A stretch of DNA of 64,000 nucleotides from UKL13-2 sp036394575 (GCA_036394575.1 DASWEY010000026.1:1-64000), one strand, 5' to 3'; counted from the stretch's first letter, positions 26,061 through 35,343 are shown. Numbers and translations: made by a program. Notes: generated from the sequence alone by a model not told the origin.

Positions 26061-27350
26061 CTACTTCTTCACCTGCGCCAACACCGTACTCGTCCACGCC
26101 AGCCGATCGATCAGCGTGCGCAGGAACTGCCGGTTGAAGCGCAACTGGCAGGAGTCCGAGAGTTGATCGAGCTGCACGTCCTGGATTTTCAGCAGTTGCA
26201 CTTCCGACACGGAAATGATCGATGCAGTGCGGCGCGCGCGGTCGCCGGAGAGATAGGCCATTTCGCCGAAGCAGTCGCCGTCCTTGAGCACGTTGAGCAG
26301 CTTGTCGTCCTTGATCACCTTGACCTGGCCGGAGACGACGATGAAGAAGGCGCGGCCGACATCGCCTTCCAGCAGCAGGTTCTGCTCGCGGGAATGGTTC
26401 TCCCAGATGGCGCCGCGCAGCACTTCCCATAATTCGGAATCGCGGAAGTCCTTGAAGAATTCCAGCTTGCGCAGCGAGTTGAATTTTTCGGCAGACGATA
26501 TTTCGAAGGAATATTTTTCGAGTTGCGGGAAGGTTTCGGCCAGTTCGCGTGCCATCGCGTACCAGGCGGGATAGCGCTGGGCGGCATCCTTGGCCATGGC
26601 CTTTTCGACGATTTCGACCAGCTTCTCCGGCAGGTCCGGGCGGATCGATTTCAGCGGTGTCGGTTCTTCATTCAGGATTTTGTTGATCATCGCCACCGAG
26701 TTTGTCGCCTGGAAGGGCAGGCGTCCGGCCAGCAGTTCATACATGGTTACGCCCAGCGAGTAGATATCGCTCTGCACACTGGGCGGCTCTTCGTTGATCA
26801 TTTCCGGCGCCATATAGGCGGGCGAGCCGACGAAGCCGTCGATCTGGGTGTGCGTGGAGGTGGAAATCTGCGCAGTGCCGAAATCGGAAATCTTGATGTC
26901 GTCGCGCTCGTCGAGCAGGATATTGGCGGCCTTGATGTCGCGGTGGATCACGCCGTTCTGGAAGGCGTAGTCGAGCGCGCGGCAAATCTTGAAAATCACC
27001 AGCACCGCCTGGCGCACCGGCAGCAGATTGGTTTCGGTGCAGTATTTCTTGAGGCTGCCGCCGCCCACGTACTCCATGACGATGTACTGCATATCGTCTT
27101 CGATCACCGCGTCGTACACCGCGACGATATTCGGGTGCGACAGCTTGCCGACCAGGGCGGCCTCGTTCATGAACAGTTTTTCGAAACGGCGCGCCTCCTC
27201 GGGGCCGGCGCTTTCGTCCTTGACCTGAACCTTGATCGCGACCTTGCGGTCGTTGAACTGGTCCTCGCCCAGGTAAACCACGGCAGTGGCACCGCGTCCC
27301 AGCTCGGAGAGGATGTCGTACTTGCCAATCTTGGTGGGACGCCCTGACAT
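26061..27350 (-). CDS. Serine/threonine protein kinase fused to a C-terminal cyclic-nucleotide-binding domain
   Basis: Eukaryotic-like kinase of 429 residues. The kinase domain (about 10-270) has the loop LGRGATAVVYLG, the ATP lysine Lys40 in VAIK, catalytic Asp138 in HRDIKAANILL, and Asp156 in DFG, then GSPAYMAPE in the activation segment, so it should be active. From about 295 to 425 a Crp-type roll follows (GRAFFIVVSGQVKVI, DGDCFGEMAYLSGDRARRTASI). No membrane helix is predicted. The order is the reverse of animal cGMP-dependent kinases. A nucleotide or other ligand could control the kinase, but this is inference. It is downstream of tesA-mnmH on the same strand. Confidence 0.9.
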   Translation of the reverse strand: MSGRPTKIGKYDILSELGRGATAVVYLGEDQFNDRKVAIKVQVKDESAGPEEARRFEKLFMNEAALVGKLSHPNIVAVYDAVIEDDMQYIVMEYVGGGSLKKYCTETNLLPVRQAVLVIFKICRALDYAFQNGVIHRDIKAANILLDERDDIKISDFGTAQISTSTHTQIDGFVGSPAYMAPEMINEEPPSVQSDIYSLGVTMYELLAGRLPFQATNSVAMINKILNEEPTPLKSIRPDLPEKLVEIVEKAMAKDAAQRYPAWYAMARELAETFPQLEKYSFEISSAEKFNSLRKLEFFKDFRDSELWEVLRGAIWENHSREQNLLLEGDVGRAFFIVVSGQVKVIKDDKLLNVLKDGDCFGEMAYLSGDRARRTASIISVSEVQLLKIQDVQLDQLSDSCQLRFNRQFLRTLIDRLAWTSTVLAQVKK

Positions 27351-27540
27351 ATTTATTTTTTGGCCTCTTTGCCGATGCGGATTTTACGGTTGCAGGCGAG
27401 CTCGTTTCGCTTCGGGGGATTCTAGCGCATGCCCGCCGCAGTCGGCGGCTTTTTCATCCCCTGGTCATGTGATCGACCACGGTGCCGGGATCGAACCTAC
27501 CCGGTCGGGTGGGAAATCGTGCTGGGATCACGTGCGGGCG

Positions 27541-28623
27541 TCATATCGGCAGCGTCTTCGCGGCCTCGGCAAAGCCGGCCGCCGACAGCGTGCGCAGGGC
27601 GATGGGCGTGGCGATCGGCGCGTGCACATAGTTCTTGAACATCGAACGTTCATAGGCCGGGTCGTAATGGCGCACCAGCATATCGCCGACAAAGGCGTCC
27701 CATTCGCCGGCGGCGGCATGAGCCTTCCATTGGTCGATCACGTCCTTCGAATGCAGGGCCTTGAGGCAGTCGAGCTTGAAGAACAGCAGTTCCTGGTCGG
27801 TGATCAGATGCGCATATTCTTCGCGCAGCAGCTTCAGGCGCAGCGCCGGCAGGGTGATGAGCTCGAAGCAGCGTCCCAGCCACATCTGCTCGATCAGCGC
27901 CGGCGGCACGCGCAGGGCGCCGACCTTGCGGCTCTCCGCTTCCACATACACCGGGCGGGCCGGATCGAACTGCGACAGCGCCAGCCAGATGCGGCTTTCA
28001 AAACTTTTTTGCGAGGGTTGCGGCGCATCCGGCAAATCGCCCAGCACCGAGCCCTTGTGCGCGGCCAGCTTTTCCAGATCGATCACCTGGGCGCCACGTG
28101 CCCTCAGGCTGTCGAGCAAACGGCTTTTGCCCGAGCCGGTGCGGCCGCAGATCACGTGATAGCTGAACTGCGCCGGCAGCACCGTGAGGTCGTGCGCGAC
28201 CTGGCGCCGCCAGGCCTTGTAGCCGCCGTCGAGCTGCATGGCGCCCCAACCGATGGTGCGAAAGATATGCGCCATGGCGCCGGAGCGCGTGCCGCCGCGC
28301 CAGCAATAGATCAAGGGCTTCCAGTTGCGCGGCTTGTCGTGGAATTGTTCATCGATACAGTCGGCGATATTGCGCGCCACCATCGCCGCGCCGAGTTTCT
28401 TGGCGGCGAACGAGGAGCTCTTGTACAGAGTGCCGACCGCGATGCGTTGTTCGTTGTCCAGCACCGGGCAATTGATGGCGCCGGGGATATGGTCGAGCGC
28501 AAACTCGGCCGGGGTGCGCGCATCGATGATGGCATCGAACTGCTGCAACTCGGCGTAACTGAGCGGCAACGCCTGCACGCCCGCGCGGCTGGCCGCGACG
28601 AAGCGGTTATCGGGGGCATTCAT
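27541..28623 (-). CDS. mnmH: tRNA 2-selenouridine/geranyl-2-thiouridine synthase
   Basis: Modifies the wobble 2-thiouridine of tRNAs through a geranylated intermediate to 2-selenouridine, using selenophosphate. The 360-residue protein (also SelU/YbbB) has an N-terminal rhodanese domain with Cys107 in IYCWRGGTRSG and a P-loop ICGRTGSGKSRLL at 158-170 that binds the geranyl diphosphate. No selD (selenophosphate synthase) is in the window. It overlaps tesA by four bases (ATGA). The placement next to tesA and ybbAP matches E. coli, where ybbB is also near this cluster. Confidence 0.93.
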   Translation of the reverse strand: MNAPDNRFVAASRAGVQALPLSYAELQQFDAIIDARTPAEFALDHIPGAINCPVLDNEQRIAVGTLYKSSSFAAKKLGAAMVARNIADCIDEQFHDKPRNWKPLIYCWRGGTRSGAMAHIFRTIGWGAMQLDGGYKAWRRQVAHDLTVLPAQFSYHVICGRTGSGKSRLLDSLRARGAQVIDLEKLAAHKGSVLGDLPDAPQPSQKSFESRIWLALSQFDPARPVYVEAESRKVGALRVPPALIEQMWLGRCFELITLPALRLKLLREEYAHLITDQELLFFKLDCLKALHSKDVIDQWKAHAAAGEWDAFVGDMLVRHYDPAYERSMFKNYVHAPIATPIALRTLSAAGFAEAAKTLPI

Positions 28624-29333
28624 TTTTTGGCCCTGGCCTTCAGGGTTTTTTCGACGGCGGGTAGCACATTTTGCAGGATTCTCGGCTGTGCGGCCGCGAT
28701 GGGATGCAGGCGATCGGCCTGGAACAGTTCCAGCTTGTCGGCCACGCCGTCGAGCAGGAAGGGGACGAGCGGCAATTGATACTGCTTGGCCAGGGCCGGG
28801 TACATATCGCGGAAACCGGTCGCGTAATCGATGCCGAAATTGGGCGGGATCTGGATGCCGATGATCACCACCCGGGCCTTGGCGGCGCGGGCCGCCTTGA
28901 TGATGCCCTCCAGATTCTTGCGCATCTCGGTGAGCGGCAGGCCGCGCAGGCCGTCATTGGCGCCCAGGGCCAGCAGTACGATGGTCGGCTTTTGCCGGGT
29001 GAGATCGGCGCGAATGCGATTGAGGCCGCCGCCGCTGGTTTCGCCGCTGATGCTGGCATTGACCACGGCCACGCCGCGTGCCTTCATTTTCTCCTCGAGC
29101 AGGGCCACCCAGCCCTCGGCAGGGCTGAGGCCATAGGCGGCCGAGAGGCTGTCGCCATAGACCATGATGCGATCAAGCGCGGGCGTGGGTTTCGTTGCCG
29201 GGGCGAGAGAATCCGCCGCCGCCGGGAACGATAGCGCCCCGAGCATGGTCAGCAGCAATAGCGCCAGACACCTTGCGGCGGCGCGCCAAACCTTTGTTAC
29301 CCTTGAAAACCGGTTTTCACCCACAAACTTCAA
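28620..29333 (-). CDS. tesA: Arylesterase / multifunctional acyl-CoA thioesterase I-like SGNH hydrolase
   Basis: Periplasmic SGNH-type esterase. The precursor has a hydrophobic signal segment (ALLLLTMLGALSFPAAADS) and block I IMVYGDSLSAAYGL, block II SISGETSGGG, block III LLALGANDGLRG, and block V DRLHP. The TTG at 29333 is chosen because AAGGAG lies six bases upstream; it gives 237 residues. A longer frame to the next in-frame start would add an unlikely tail. It is divergent from ybbA and coupled to mnmH, the same tesA/ybbA-ybbP arrangement as in E. coli. Confidence 0.92.
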   Translation of the reverse strand: MKFVGENRFSRVTKVWRAAARCLALLLLTMLGALSFPAAADSLAPATKPTPALDRIMVYGDSLSAAYGLSPAEGWVALLEEKMKARGVAVVNASISGETSGGGLNRIRADLTRQKPTIVLLALGANDGLRGLPLTEMRKNLEGIIKAARAAKARVVIIGIQIPPNFGIDYATGFRDMYPALAKQYQLPLVPFLLDGVADKLELFQADRLHPIAAAQPRILQNVLPAVEKTLKARAKK

Positions 29334-29452
29334 AATGACTCCTTCGGTGCTATAAATCTGCTCGATGCAGGTTTTTGCAAGTGAAAGCACCATACCATCT
29401 ACCCTCCGATCGCTCACTGATCCTACTCAATCGCCCACTCAATAAGCCCACC

Positions 29453-30205
29453 ATGCCCGACAATACTGCCCGCAGCCTGCCGGACAGCGCTGCCAATGAT
29501 GCCATTGCGGCCGTGCCGATCATCAGCGTTGAACACCTGAGCAAGGAAGTGACGACCAGCGATGGCGTGCTGATCATCGTCAACAAGGCGCATTTTAGCG
29601 TCGCCGCCGGCGAAGCGGTGGCGGTCGTCGGCGCCTCCGGCTCGGGAAAATCGACCTTGCTGGGGCTGATGGCCGGATTGGACCAGCCCTCCAGCGGAAA
29701 AGTGCGCATCCATGGCGAGGACCTGTTCGCGCTCGATGAAGACGGCCGCGCCAAGCTGCGCGGCCGCCTGGTCGGCTTCGTGTTCCAGTCTTTCCAGCTG
29801 CTGCCTTCGCTGACCGCGCTGGAAAACGTGATGCTGCCGCTGGAACTGTCCGGTGTCGCCGATGCCGAGGCGCGCGCCAGATCCATCTTGGGCCGCGTCG
29901 GCCTGGCGGCGCGCGTCAAGCATTACCCCAAGCAACTGTCCGGCGGCGAGCAGCAGCGGGTGGCGATTGCGCGCGCCTTTGTCACCGAGCCCAAGCTGCT
30001 GTTCGCCGACGAGCCCACCGGTAATCTGGACGCCAAAACCGGGCGCGCCATGATCGATCTGCTGTTCGAACTCAATCGCGAGCGTGGCACCACCCTGATT
30101 CTGGTCACGCATGATCTGAATCTCGCCGGGCGTTGCGGCCGCCGCCTGACCATCGATGCCGGCGTGGTCAGCACCGAAGAGCATCAAGCCGAAATGGCGA
30201 TGTGA
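29453..30205 (+). CDS. ybbA: ABC transporter ATP-binding protein (YbbA-like)
   Basis: ATPase of the MacB/LolD type, 250 residues. Walker A is GASGSGKSTLLGLMAGL, the Q-loop region VGFVFQSFQLLPSLTALENV, the signature LSGGEQQRVAIARAF and Walker B LLFADEPTGNLD. It pairs with the FtsX-type permease just downstream. In E. coli the pair YbbA-YbbP is of unknown substrate and lies divergent from tesA, as here. The ATG at 29453 has no clear ribosome site. Confidence 0.92.
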   Translation: MPDNTARSLPDSAANDAIAAVPIISVEHLSKEVTTSDGVLIIVNKAHFSVAAGEAVAVVGASGSGKSTLLGLMAGLDQPSSGKVRIHGEDLFALDEDGRAKLRGRLVGFVFQSFQLLPSLTALENVMLPLELSGVADAEARARSILGRVGLAARVKHYPKQLSGGEQQRVAIARAFVTEPKLLFADEPTGNLDAKTGRAMIDLLFELNRERGTTLILVTHDLNLAGRCGRRLTIDAGVVSTEEHQAEMAM

Positions 30206-30210
30206 TCCGC

Positions 30211-32712
30211 ATGAACAAGCTGCTGCTGTCCCTGCGCATGCTGCGCCGCAATGCCAAGTCCGGCGAAGCGCGGGTATTGCTGGTCGCTCTGTTCATCGCG
30301 GTGATGAGCGTGACCACGGTGGCCTTCTTTGCCGATCGCGTGGAATCAGCGCTGAATCGCCAGGCGAATGAACTGATCGCCGCCGATGCAGTGGTGGCCT
30401 CCAATACGCCGGTGGCGGCGCGCTTCCACGAAGAAGCCGCGCGCCTGAAACTGGATACCGCCGAATCGATCACCTTCCCGAGCATGGTTGCGGGCGATGA
30501 GAGCCGCGGGCAGGGCGTCAATCTGGCCGAAATCAAGGCGGTCACCGCCGGCTTTCCCCTGCGCGGCAAGATCCGCATTGCCGACCTGCCCGGTCAGCCC
30601 GACCATATCGCCGAAGGTGTGCCCACGCCGGGCACCATCTGGGTGCCCGAGGTCTTGTTGACGCGGCTGAAGGTGGCGGTTGGCGATGAATTGAAAGTCG
30701 GCGCCATCTCACTCAAGGTCGTGGCCCTCATCACCAAGGAGCCGGACAGCGTGCTCGATTACTTCGGCATCGCCCCGCGTGTGATGATGAATCGGCAGGA
30801 CCTGGACGCGACCAAGCTGATCCAGGTTGGCAGCCGCGTCAGCTATCGCCTGCTGCTGGCCGGGCCGCCGACCGCGGTGCAGTCTTTCCTCGCCACCTTC
30901 AAAGGCAATCTGGCGCGTGGCGAGCGCCTCGAGAGTGTGCGCGATGCGCGCGCCGAGGTGCGCGTGGCGCTGGAGCGTGCACAGAATTTCCTCGGCCTTG
31001 CGGCCTTGTTGTCGGTGGTGCTGGCTTCGGTGGCGGTAGCGCTGGCCGCGCGCCGTTTCTCGCAGCGCCAGCTCGATAGCGCGGCGATGATGCGGTGCCT
31101 CGGCGCCACCGCGAGCGATATTTTTGCGCTCAATTTCTGGCAGTTCCTGGCGATGGGCCTCGCCGCCTGCGTGCTGGGCAGCATAGCCGGCTATGTGGCG
31201 CAAGGCGGCCTCGCCGCCAGCCTCGCCAGCTTGTTCACTGTCGCCTTGCCGCCGCCGACCTGGTTGCCGGCGCTGCAGGGTCTCGCCATCGGCATGGTGC
31301 TGTTGTTCGGCTTTACCCTGCCGCCGCTGCTGGCCCTGCGCAAGGTGCCGACCTTGCGCGTGTTGCGCCGCGATCTTGATCCCTTCGATGCCGGTGCTTC
31401 ATTCGCCTATCTGCTCGGCTTCGCCACACTCGCCGGCCTGATCATCTGGCGTGCCGGCGATTTGAAATTAGGTGCCATCGCCGTCGGCGGATTTGCCGCG
31501 GCACTGGCGGTGGCGGCAATCGCCGGCTGGGTGTTGATTCGTCTCGCCGCCAGTTTGCGCGGCGCGACCTCGGGCTCCTGGCGTTACGGCATCGCGAACA
31601 TGAAACGCCACGCCGGTGGCAGCCTGGTGCAGATCATGGCGCTGGGCCTCGGCATCATGGCGATGCTGATGTTGACCCTGGTGCGCACCGATCTCATCTC
31701 GCGCTGGCAGGGCACCTTTCCGGTGAATATGCCGAACCGCTTTGTGGTCAATATCCAGAGCGATCAGCTGGCGGCGGTGCGTGCCTATTTTGCCGAGCGC
31801 AAGATGGAAACGCCCGATCTCTACCCGATGGTTCGCGGTCGTCTGGTCGAAATTAACGGCAAGAAATTGGTGACCGCCGAGATCAAGGACGAGCGCGCGC
31901 GGCGCACGGTCGAGCGCGAATTCAACCTGTCCTGGGCGGCAAAACTGCAGGTGGACAATAAAATTCTGGCCGGCAAATTCTGGGATGCCGACACCAAGGA
32001 AAAACAATTCTCGGTGGAAGAGGGCGTGGCCAAGACGCTGGGCATCAATCTCGGCGATACGCTGACCTACGATATCGCCGGCTCATCATTTACTGCGACG
32101 GTCACCAGCCTGCGCAAGGTGCAATGGGATTCCTTCCGTGCCAATTTCTTCGTCATCGCCAGCCCCGGCGTGCTCGAGGATTACCCGGCCAGCTATATCA
32201 GCAGCTTCCATCTGCCGCCGGGCAATGAAGCGGTGGTCAACGGCCTCATCCAGCGCTTCCCCAATCTATCGGTGATCGATCTCTCCGCGATCATGACCCA
32301 GGTGCGCACCATCACCGACCAGGTCGCCAATGCGGTTGGGTATGTGTTCCTGTTCGCGCTCGCGGCGGGACTGGTGGTGCTGTACGCCGCCATCGCCAGT
32401 ACCCAGGACGAACGCGTATTCGACGCCGCCATCATGCGCACCCTCGGCGCCAGCCGCAAACAGATGGTGGTGGTGCAGCTCGCCGAGTTCCTCGCCATCG
32501 GCGTGCTGTCGGGCTTGATCGCCAGCGCCGGCGCGATGATCCTGTCGATGGTGCTATCCGACAAAGTGCTGAATGTGCCCTACGTGATCAACTGGTGGAT
32601 ACCGCTGATTGGTGTTGCTGGTGGCGCGTCGGGCGTGGCCATTGCCGGCCTGCTCGGCACGCGCAAGGCGGTGAATTCTTCACCGCTGGCGACGATTCGG
32701 GCATTGGCTTGA
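30211..32712 (+). CDS. ybbP: FtsX-like ABC transporter permease (YbbP-like)
   Basis: Inner membrane permease of 833 residues with two FtsX domains: one near 255-390 and one at the C-terminus (about 715-833), separated by further membrane helices near 410-470. The first helix is near residue 20-40, followed by a large periplasmic domain. RTLGASRKQMVVVQLAEF is the conserved cytoplasmic coupling loop of the second FtsX domain. It is the partner of the ATPase gene 5 bases upstream. By family, it handles lipids or lipoproteins rather than importing solutes; the cargo is unknown. Confidence 0.91.
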   Translation: MNKLLLSLRMLRRNAKSGEARVLLVALFIAVMSVTTVAFFADRVESALNRQANELIAADAVVASNTPVAARFHEEAARLKLDTAESITFPSMVAGDESRGQGVNLAEIKAVTAGFPLRGKIRIADLPGQPDHIAEGVPTPGTIWVPEVLLTRLKVAVGDELKVGAISLKVVALITKEPDSVLDYFGIAPRVMMNRQDLDATKLIQVGSRVSYRLLLAGPPTAVQSFLATFKGNLARGERLESVRDARAEVRVALERAQNFLGLAALLSVVLASVAVALAARRFSQRQLDSAAMMRCLGATASDIFALNFWQFLAMGLAACVLGSIAGYVAQGGLAASLASLFTVALPPPTWLPALQGLAIGMVLLFGFTLPPLLALRKVPTLRVLRRDLDPFDAGASFAYLLGFATLAGLIIWRAGDLKLGAIAVGGFAAALAVAAIAGWVLIRLAASLRGATSGSWRYGIANMKRHAGGSLVQIMALGLGIMAMLMLTLVRTDLISRWQGTFPVNMPNRFVVNIQSDQLAAVRAYFAERKMETPDLYPMVRGRLVEINGKKLVTAEIKDERARRTVEREFNLSWAAKLQVDNKILAGKFWDADTKEKQFSVEEGVAKTLGINLGDTLTYDIAGSSFTATVTSLRKVQWDSFRANFFVIASPGVLEDYPASYISSFHLPPGNEAVVNGLIQRFPNLSVIDLSAIMTQVRTITDQVANAVGYVFLFALAAGLVVLYAAIASTQDERVFDAAIMRTLGASRKQMVVVQLAEFLAIGVLSGLIASAGAMILSMVLSDKVLNVPYVINWWIPLIGVAGGASGVAIAGLLGTRKAVNSSPLATIRALA

Positions 32713-32718
32713 GTATTT

Positions 32719-32786
32719 GAAACTCCAGCATTGGCGCGCCTTCCAGGCCAAAAATGCTTGGAAAGGCGCGCCAGTACTAGAATTAA
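32719..32786. repeat. Dispersed palindromic repeat, copy C
   Basis: Starts AAACTCCAGCATTGGCGCGC, has core GGCCAAAAATGCTTGG and ends GGCGCGCCAGTACTAGAATT. The arms TTGGCGCGCCTT and AAGGCGCGCCAG pair closely. It sits 6 bases after the ybbP stop and marks the left edge of the AT-rich islet. Confidence 0.8.
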
Positions 32787-32807
32787 CTATGTTTTTGCAG
32801 GTGAAAG

Positions 32808-33131
32808 TTAACTTCGGGGCATACCGCATTGATGGCCACACGCAAGCAAATCATTGATCAAATTCTGCGAAACTTCGTCGCATTTGCGAAATTTCTGCAC
32901 AAGTGACCAACTGTTTCTTACTCGGTCATTGTCCAGAAAATAGTTTGGAATTTTGAGGATACGTTCGATTCGCCGAGCCTCGAGATCATTCAATGGCTGC
33001 TTGCCATTTAGGATAGAGCTAATAGTCCGTGGACTCAGCGTTTCGCCTATAGCTTTGGCCAAAGCGGCCTGAGATCGATAGAAGGTGCGCAGGAGTTCAA
33101 GGTTTTGCCTTCTGATTTGCCGGGTGTTCAT
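32808..33131 (-). CDS. Helix-turn-helix (XRE/Cro-type) regulator in AT-rich islet
   Basis: Small DNA-binding protein of 107 residues. The helix-turn-helix is visible as SQAALAKAIGETLSPRTISS followed by ILNGKQPLNDLEARRIERIL, the typical XRE ending; the rest is a short helical tail. The ATG at 33131 is preferred since GGAG lies six bases upstream; an ATG four codons earlier is possible. The gene is clearly richer in A+T than its neighbours. It is 171 bases downstream of the unknown membrane protein gene on the same strand and may regulate that unit. Confidence 0.78.
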   Translation of the reverse strand: MNTRQIRRQNLELLRTFYRSQAALAKAIGETLSPRTISSILNGKQPLNDLEARRIERILKIPNYFLDNDRVRNSWSLVQKFRKCDEVSQNLINDLLACGHQCGMPRS

Positions 33132-33302
33132 AGGATTCTCCATAAAAAAGCAGCTCGCTTTTTCGAGCTGTTTCTTCATCCTGCACCACGGCGAAAAGAT
33201 TGAAATGGGGGCTTTGAAATTTTTTGTTAGTAGCAATCGATAATTCAGCATTGCTAGTTACAAAGGCATTGTTGTGGTCATTATTTCTCGGATTGTATGG
33301 GC

Positions 33303-34091
33303 CTAAAACTCATGTTTCAATGAAATCCTTGATTCCCTAAGTAATTTAAATATGTCGAAGAGCATGTCTGCAACGAATTCAGACATCAAAAGCTGGCCTA
33401 GGAGTTGATTGGGTACATCCGTTTCGTCAGCGGGGTAGTAATGCCAGATATGTTGAAGTGACGTAGCAGATAAATTGCTGACATCTGGGTTTGCAACTTC
33501 TGGATCACTATTCAGGTCTTCGGCGATTGATTGACAATAATCTCGAAATGACCTGTTGAAGGTGTCAGTGATATCAAAGCCATTCGGAGGTCGTATGGCG
33601 TCAAAGGCCCCTGCCATCCCTTTAGCAATCTCTTTTTGCTGTTCAGCTGTGGCGCGAAGTACGATAGCTGCAAATTGCCAATAAATTGCTGCGTAAAGAG
33701 CGAGGAATTGCAGATTCGCGGGAAATTTATTTTCGCGAATTCTGTCTGCCAGCCTAAAACCGGAAAATTTTGGGCTAAACAAAAAATTGTCAATATGGTT
33801 GCAGGCATTGTCGTGCGCCATTCCAATTAGCCAGTGGCCATACTCTGTGGGACTAAGTTGCTGACCCTCGGTGCTCGAATATTCCAAATGTTCTTCTTTG
33901 ATATCTTGTGGGCTAACCGTGATACCGGATGGGTCTTTTAATGTAGCTGGTGAATTTGGCTTCCATCCAAATGCCAGCCACGCCATTAATCCCAATACGG
34001 CACCAGAAATCAGGCCCGCACCAAAGCCACCTGAAATAGCGCCCATGAAAAAGGCTCCTGCAGCAATTAACCCAGATACAAAATTTCCCAA
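33303..34091 (-). CDS. Unrecognised membrane-anchored protein in AT-rich islet
   Basis: I do not recognise this 262-residue protein. The first 45 residues form one or two glycine-rich hydrophobic segments (GLIAAGAFFMGAISGGFG and GLISGAVLGLMAWLAFGW), like a glycine zipper. The remaining 215 residues look soluble and mostly helical, with a HDNACNHIDNFLF patch and an aromatic FLALYAAIYWQFAAIVL segment that may touch the membrane. The start is TTG at 34091 with GGAG six bases upstream. Base composition is low-GC against the surrounding genes, suggesting transfer. Function is unknown. Confidence 0.7.
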   Translation of the reverse strand: MGNFVSGLIAAGAFFMGAISGGFGAGLISGAVLGLMAWLAFGWKPNSPATLKDPSGITVSPQDIKEEHLEYSSTEGQQLSPTEYGHWLIGMAHDNACNHIDNFLFSPKFSGFRLADRIRENKFPANLQFLALYAAIYWQFAAIVLRATAEQQKEIAKGMAGAFDAIRPPNGFDITDTFNRSFRDYCQSIAEDLNSDPEVANPDVSNLSATSLQHIWHYYPADETDVPNQLLGQLLMSEFVADMLFDIFKLLRESRISLKHEF

Positions 34092-34161
34092 ATAAATCTC
34101 CAGTCAGAAAAGTCTGTGGCATTAAATCCGAGCTATTTCCCGCGCAGAGAAAAGCCTCTCT

Positions 34162-35148
34162 CTAAGAATCCGCCTTCGCCCCCGACACCTTCACCACTTC
34201 GGCCCATTTCTTGATCTCGACGCGTATGAATTCGCCATAGGCTTCAGGCGACAGCGGCGCGGGCACGGCGCCGAGATCGAGGAAGCCTTTTTTGATCTCG
34301 GCAGAAGCCAGCGCCTTGTTGGCTTCGACGTTCATGCGCGCGACGATTTCTTTCGGCGTGCCTTTCGGCGCCATCAATCCGAACCAGGAACTGACATCGA
34401 AGCCGGGCAGGCCGGCTTCATCGACGGTGGGCACCTCGGGTGCGGAGGGCGAGCGTTCCTTTGTCGTGACGGCGAGCGCGCGCAGCTTGCCGGATTTCAC
34501 ATGCGGTAAGGAGGACGGCATATTGTCGAACATGCATTGCACCTGGCCGCCGAGCAGATCGGTGACGGCGGGGGCGCTGCCCTTGTAGGGCACATGCAGC
34601 AAATCCACTTTGGCCATGATCTTGAACAGTTCGCCGGAGAGATGGATCGAGGTGCCGTTGCCGCTGGAGGCGTAGGCCAGCTTGCCGGGATTGGCGCGTG
34701 CGAGGGCGATGAATTCCTGCAGCGTATTGGCCTTCACCGAGGGATGCACGACGAGGATATTCGGCACCAGGGCGAACAGGGCGACGGGCTCGAAATCCTT
34801 TTCGAAATCGAAAGGCAGCTTCGCGAACAGCGAAGCGTTGATGGCATTCGTGATGGCGTTGACGTAGAAGGTGTAGCCATCGGGTGCGGCTTTGGCAACG
34901 GCGTCGGCGCCGATATTGCTGCTGGCGCCGCCCTTGTTCTCGACGATGACGGGCTGGCCCAGGGCATCGCCCATCTTCTTGGCCATCAGGCGGCCGATGA
35001 GATCGGTGGCGCCGCCGGGGGCGAAGCCGACCACGAACTTGATCGGTTTGTTCGGATAAGCACCGCTTGATTGCGCGAAGCTGGCGGCGGGCAGGGCGCC
35101 GGCGGCCATGCCGGCGCCGACGGCGGTGAGAAATTTTCTGCGTTGCAT
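34162..35148 (-). CDS. Bug family (TctC-like) tripartite tricarboxylate transporter substrate-binding protein
   Basis: Periplasmic binding protein of 328 residues. The N-terminus MQRRKFLTAVGAGMAAGALP is a Tat-like signal (two arginines plus FL). The mature part has the Bug pattern: YPNKPIKFVVGFAPGGATD, the carboxylate-binding loop VENKGGASSNIGADAVAKA, and DGYTFYV. No tctA/tctB membrane genes are nearby, so it is an orphan receptor, as is common in Burkholderiales where Bug genes are very numerous. The ligand is unknown (probably a small carboxylate). A good GGAGGA site precedes the ATG. Confidence 0.92.
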   Translation of the reverse strand: MQRRKFLTAVGAGMAAGALPAASFAQSSGAYPNKPIKFVVGFAPGGATDLIGRLMAKKMGDALGQPVIVENKGGASSNIGADAVAKAAPDGYTFYVNAITNAINASLFAKLPFDFEKDFEPVALFALVPNILVVHPSVKANTLQEFIALARANPGKLAYASSGNGTSIHLSGELFKIMAKVDLLHVPYKGSAPAVTDLLGGQVQCMFDNMPSSLPHVKSGKLRALAVTTKERSPSAPEVPTVDEAGLPGFDVSSWFGLMAPKGTPKEIVARMNVEANKALASAEIKKGFLDLGAVPAPLSPEAYGEFIRVEIKKWAEVVKVSGAKADS

Positions 35149-35259
35149 ATTGAGAGTCCTCCGGGATTATTTTTCTTGGGTGGTTTTGATTGGTGGCATT
35201 GGTTCAGCCGGTATTCTGCGGCAAAACGTGGCGGCTTTGTTTTGCGAAAAATGAAATGC

Positions 35260-35326
35260 CAAACTCCAGCATTGGTGCGGTGTTTGGGGCAAAAATGCTT
35301 CAAACACCGCACCAATGCTTGGGTTC
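35260..35326. repeat. Dispersed palindromic repeat, copy D (perfect 19-bp stem)
   Basis: The arms AGCATTGGTGCGGTGTTTG and CAAACACCGCACCAATGCT are perfectly complementary over 19 bp with a 14-base loop, GGGCAAAAATGCTT. It begins AAACTCC like copy C. This is the best-preserved copy and shows the element can fold into a long hairpin on either strand. Confidence 0.88.
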
Positions 35327-35343
35327 GCTATTCTGGTTAAATA

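Noticed and set aside
27465..27540. A tRNA-like T-loop sequence (complement GGTTCGATCCC) between mnmH and the kinase gene, with GTGATC...GATCAC ends
   Set aside because: The T-stem does not pair (GTAGG against CCGGC), and no D-arm or anticodon arm can be drawn. It could be a structured leader, but not a tRNA on this evidence.
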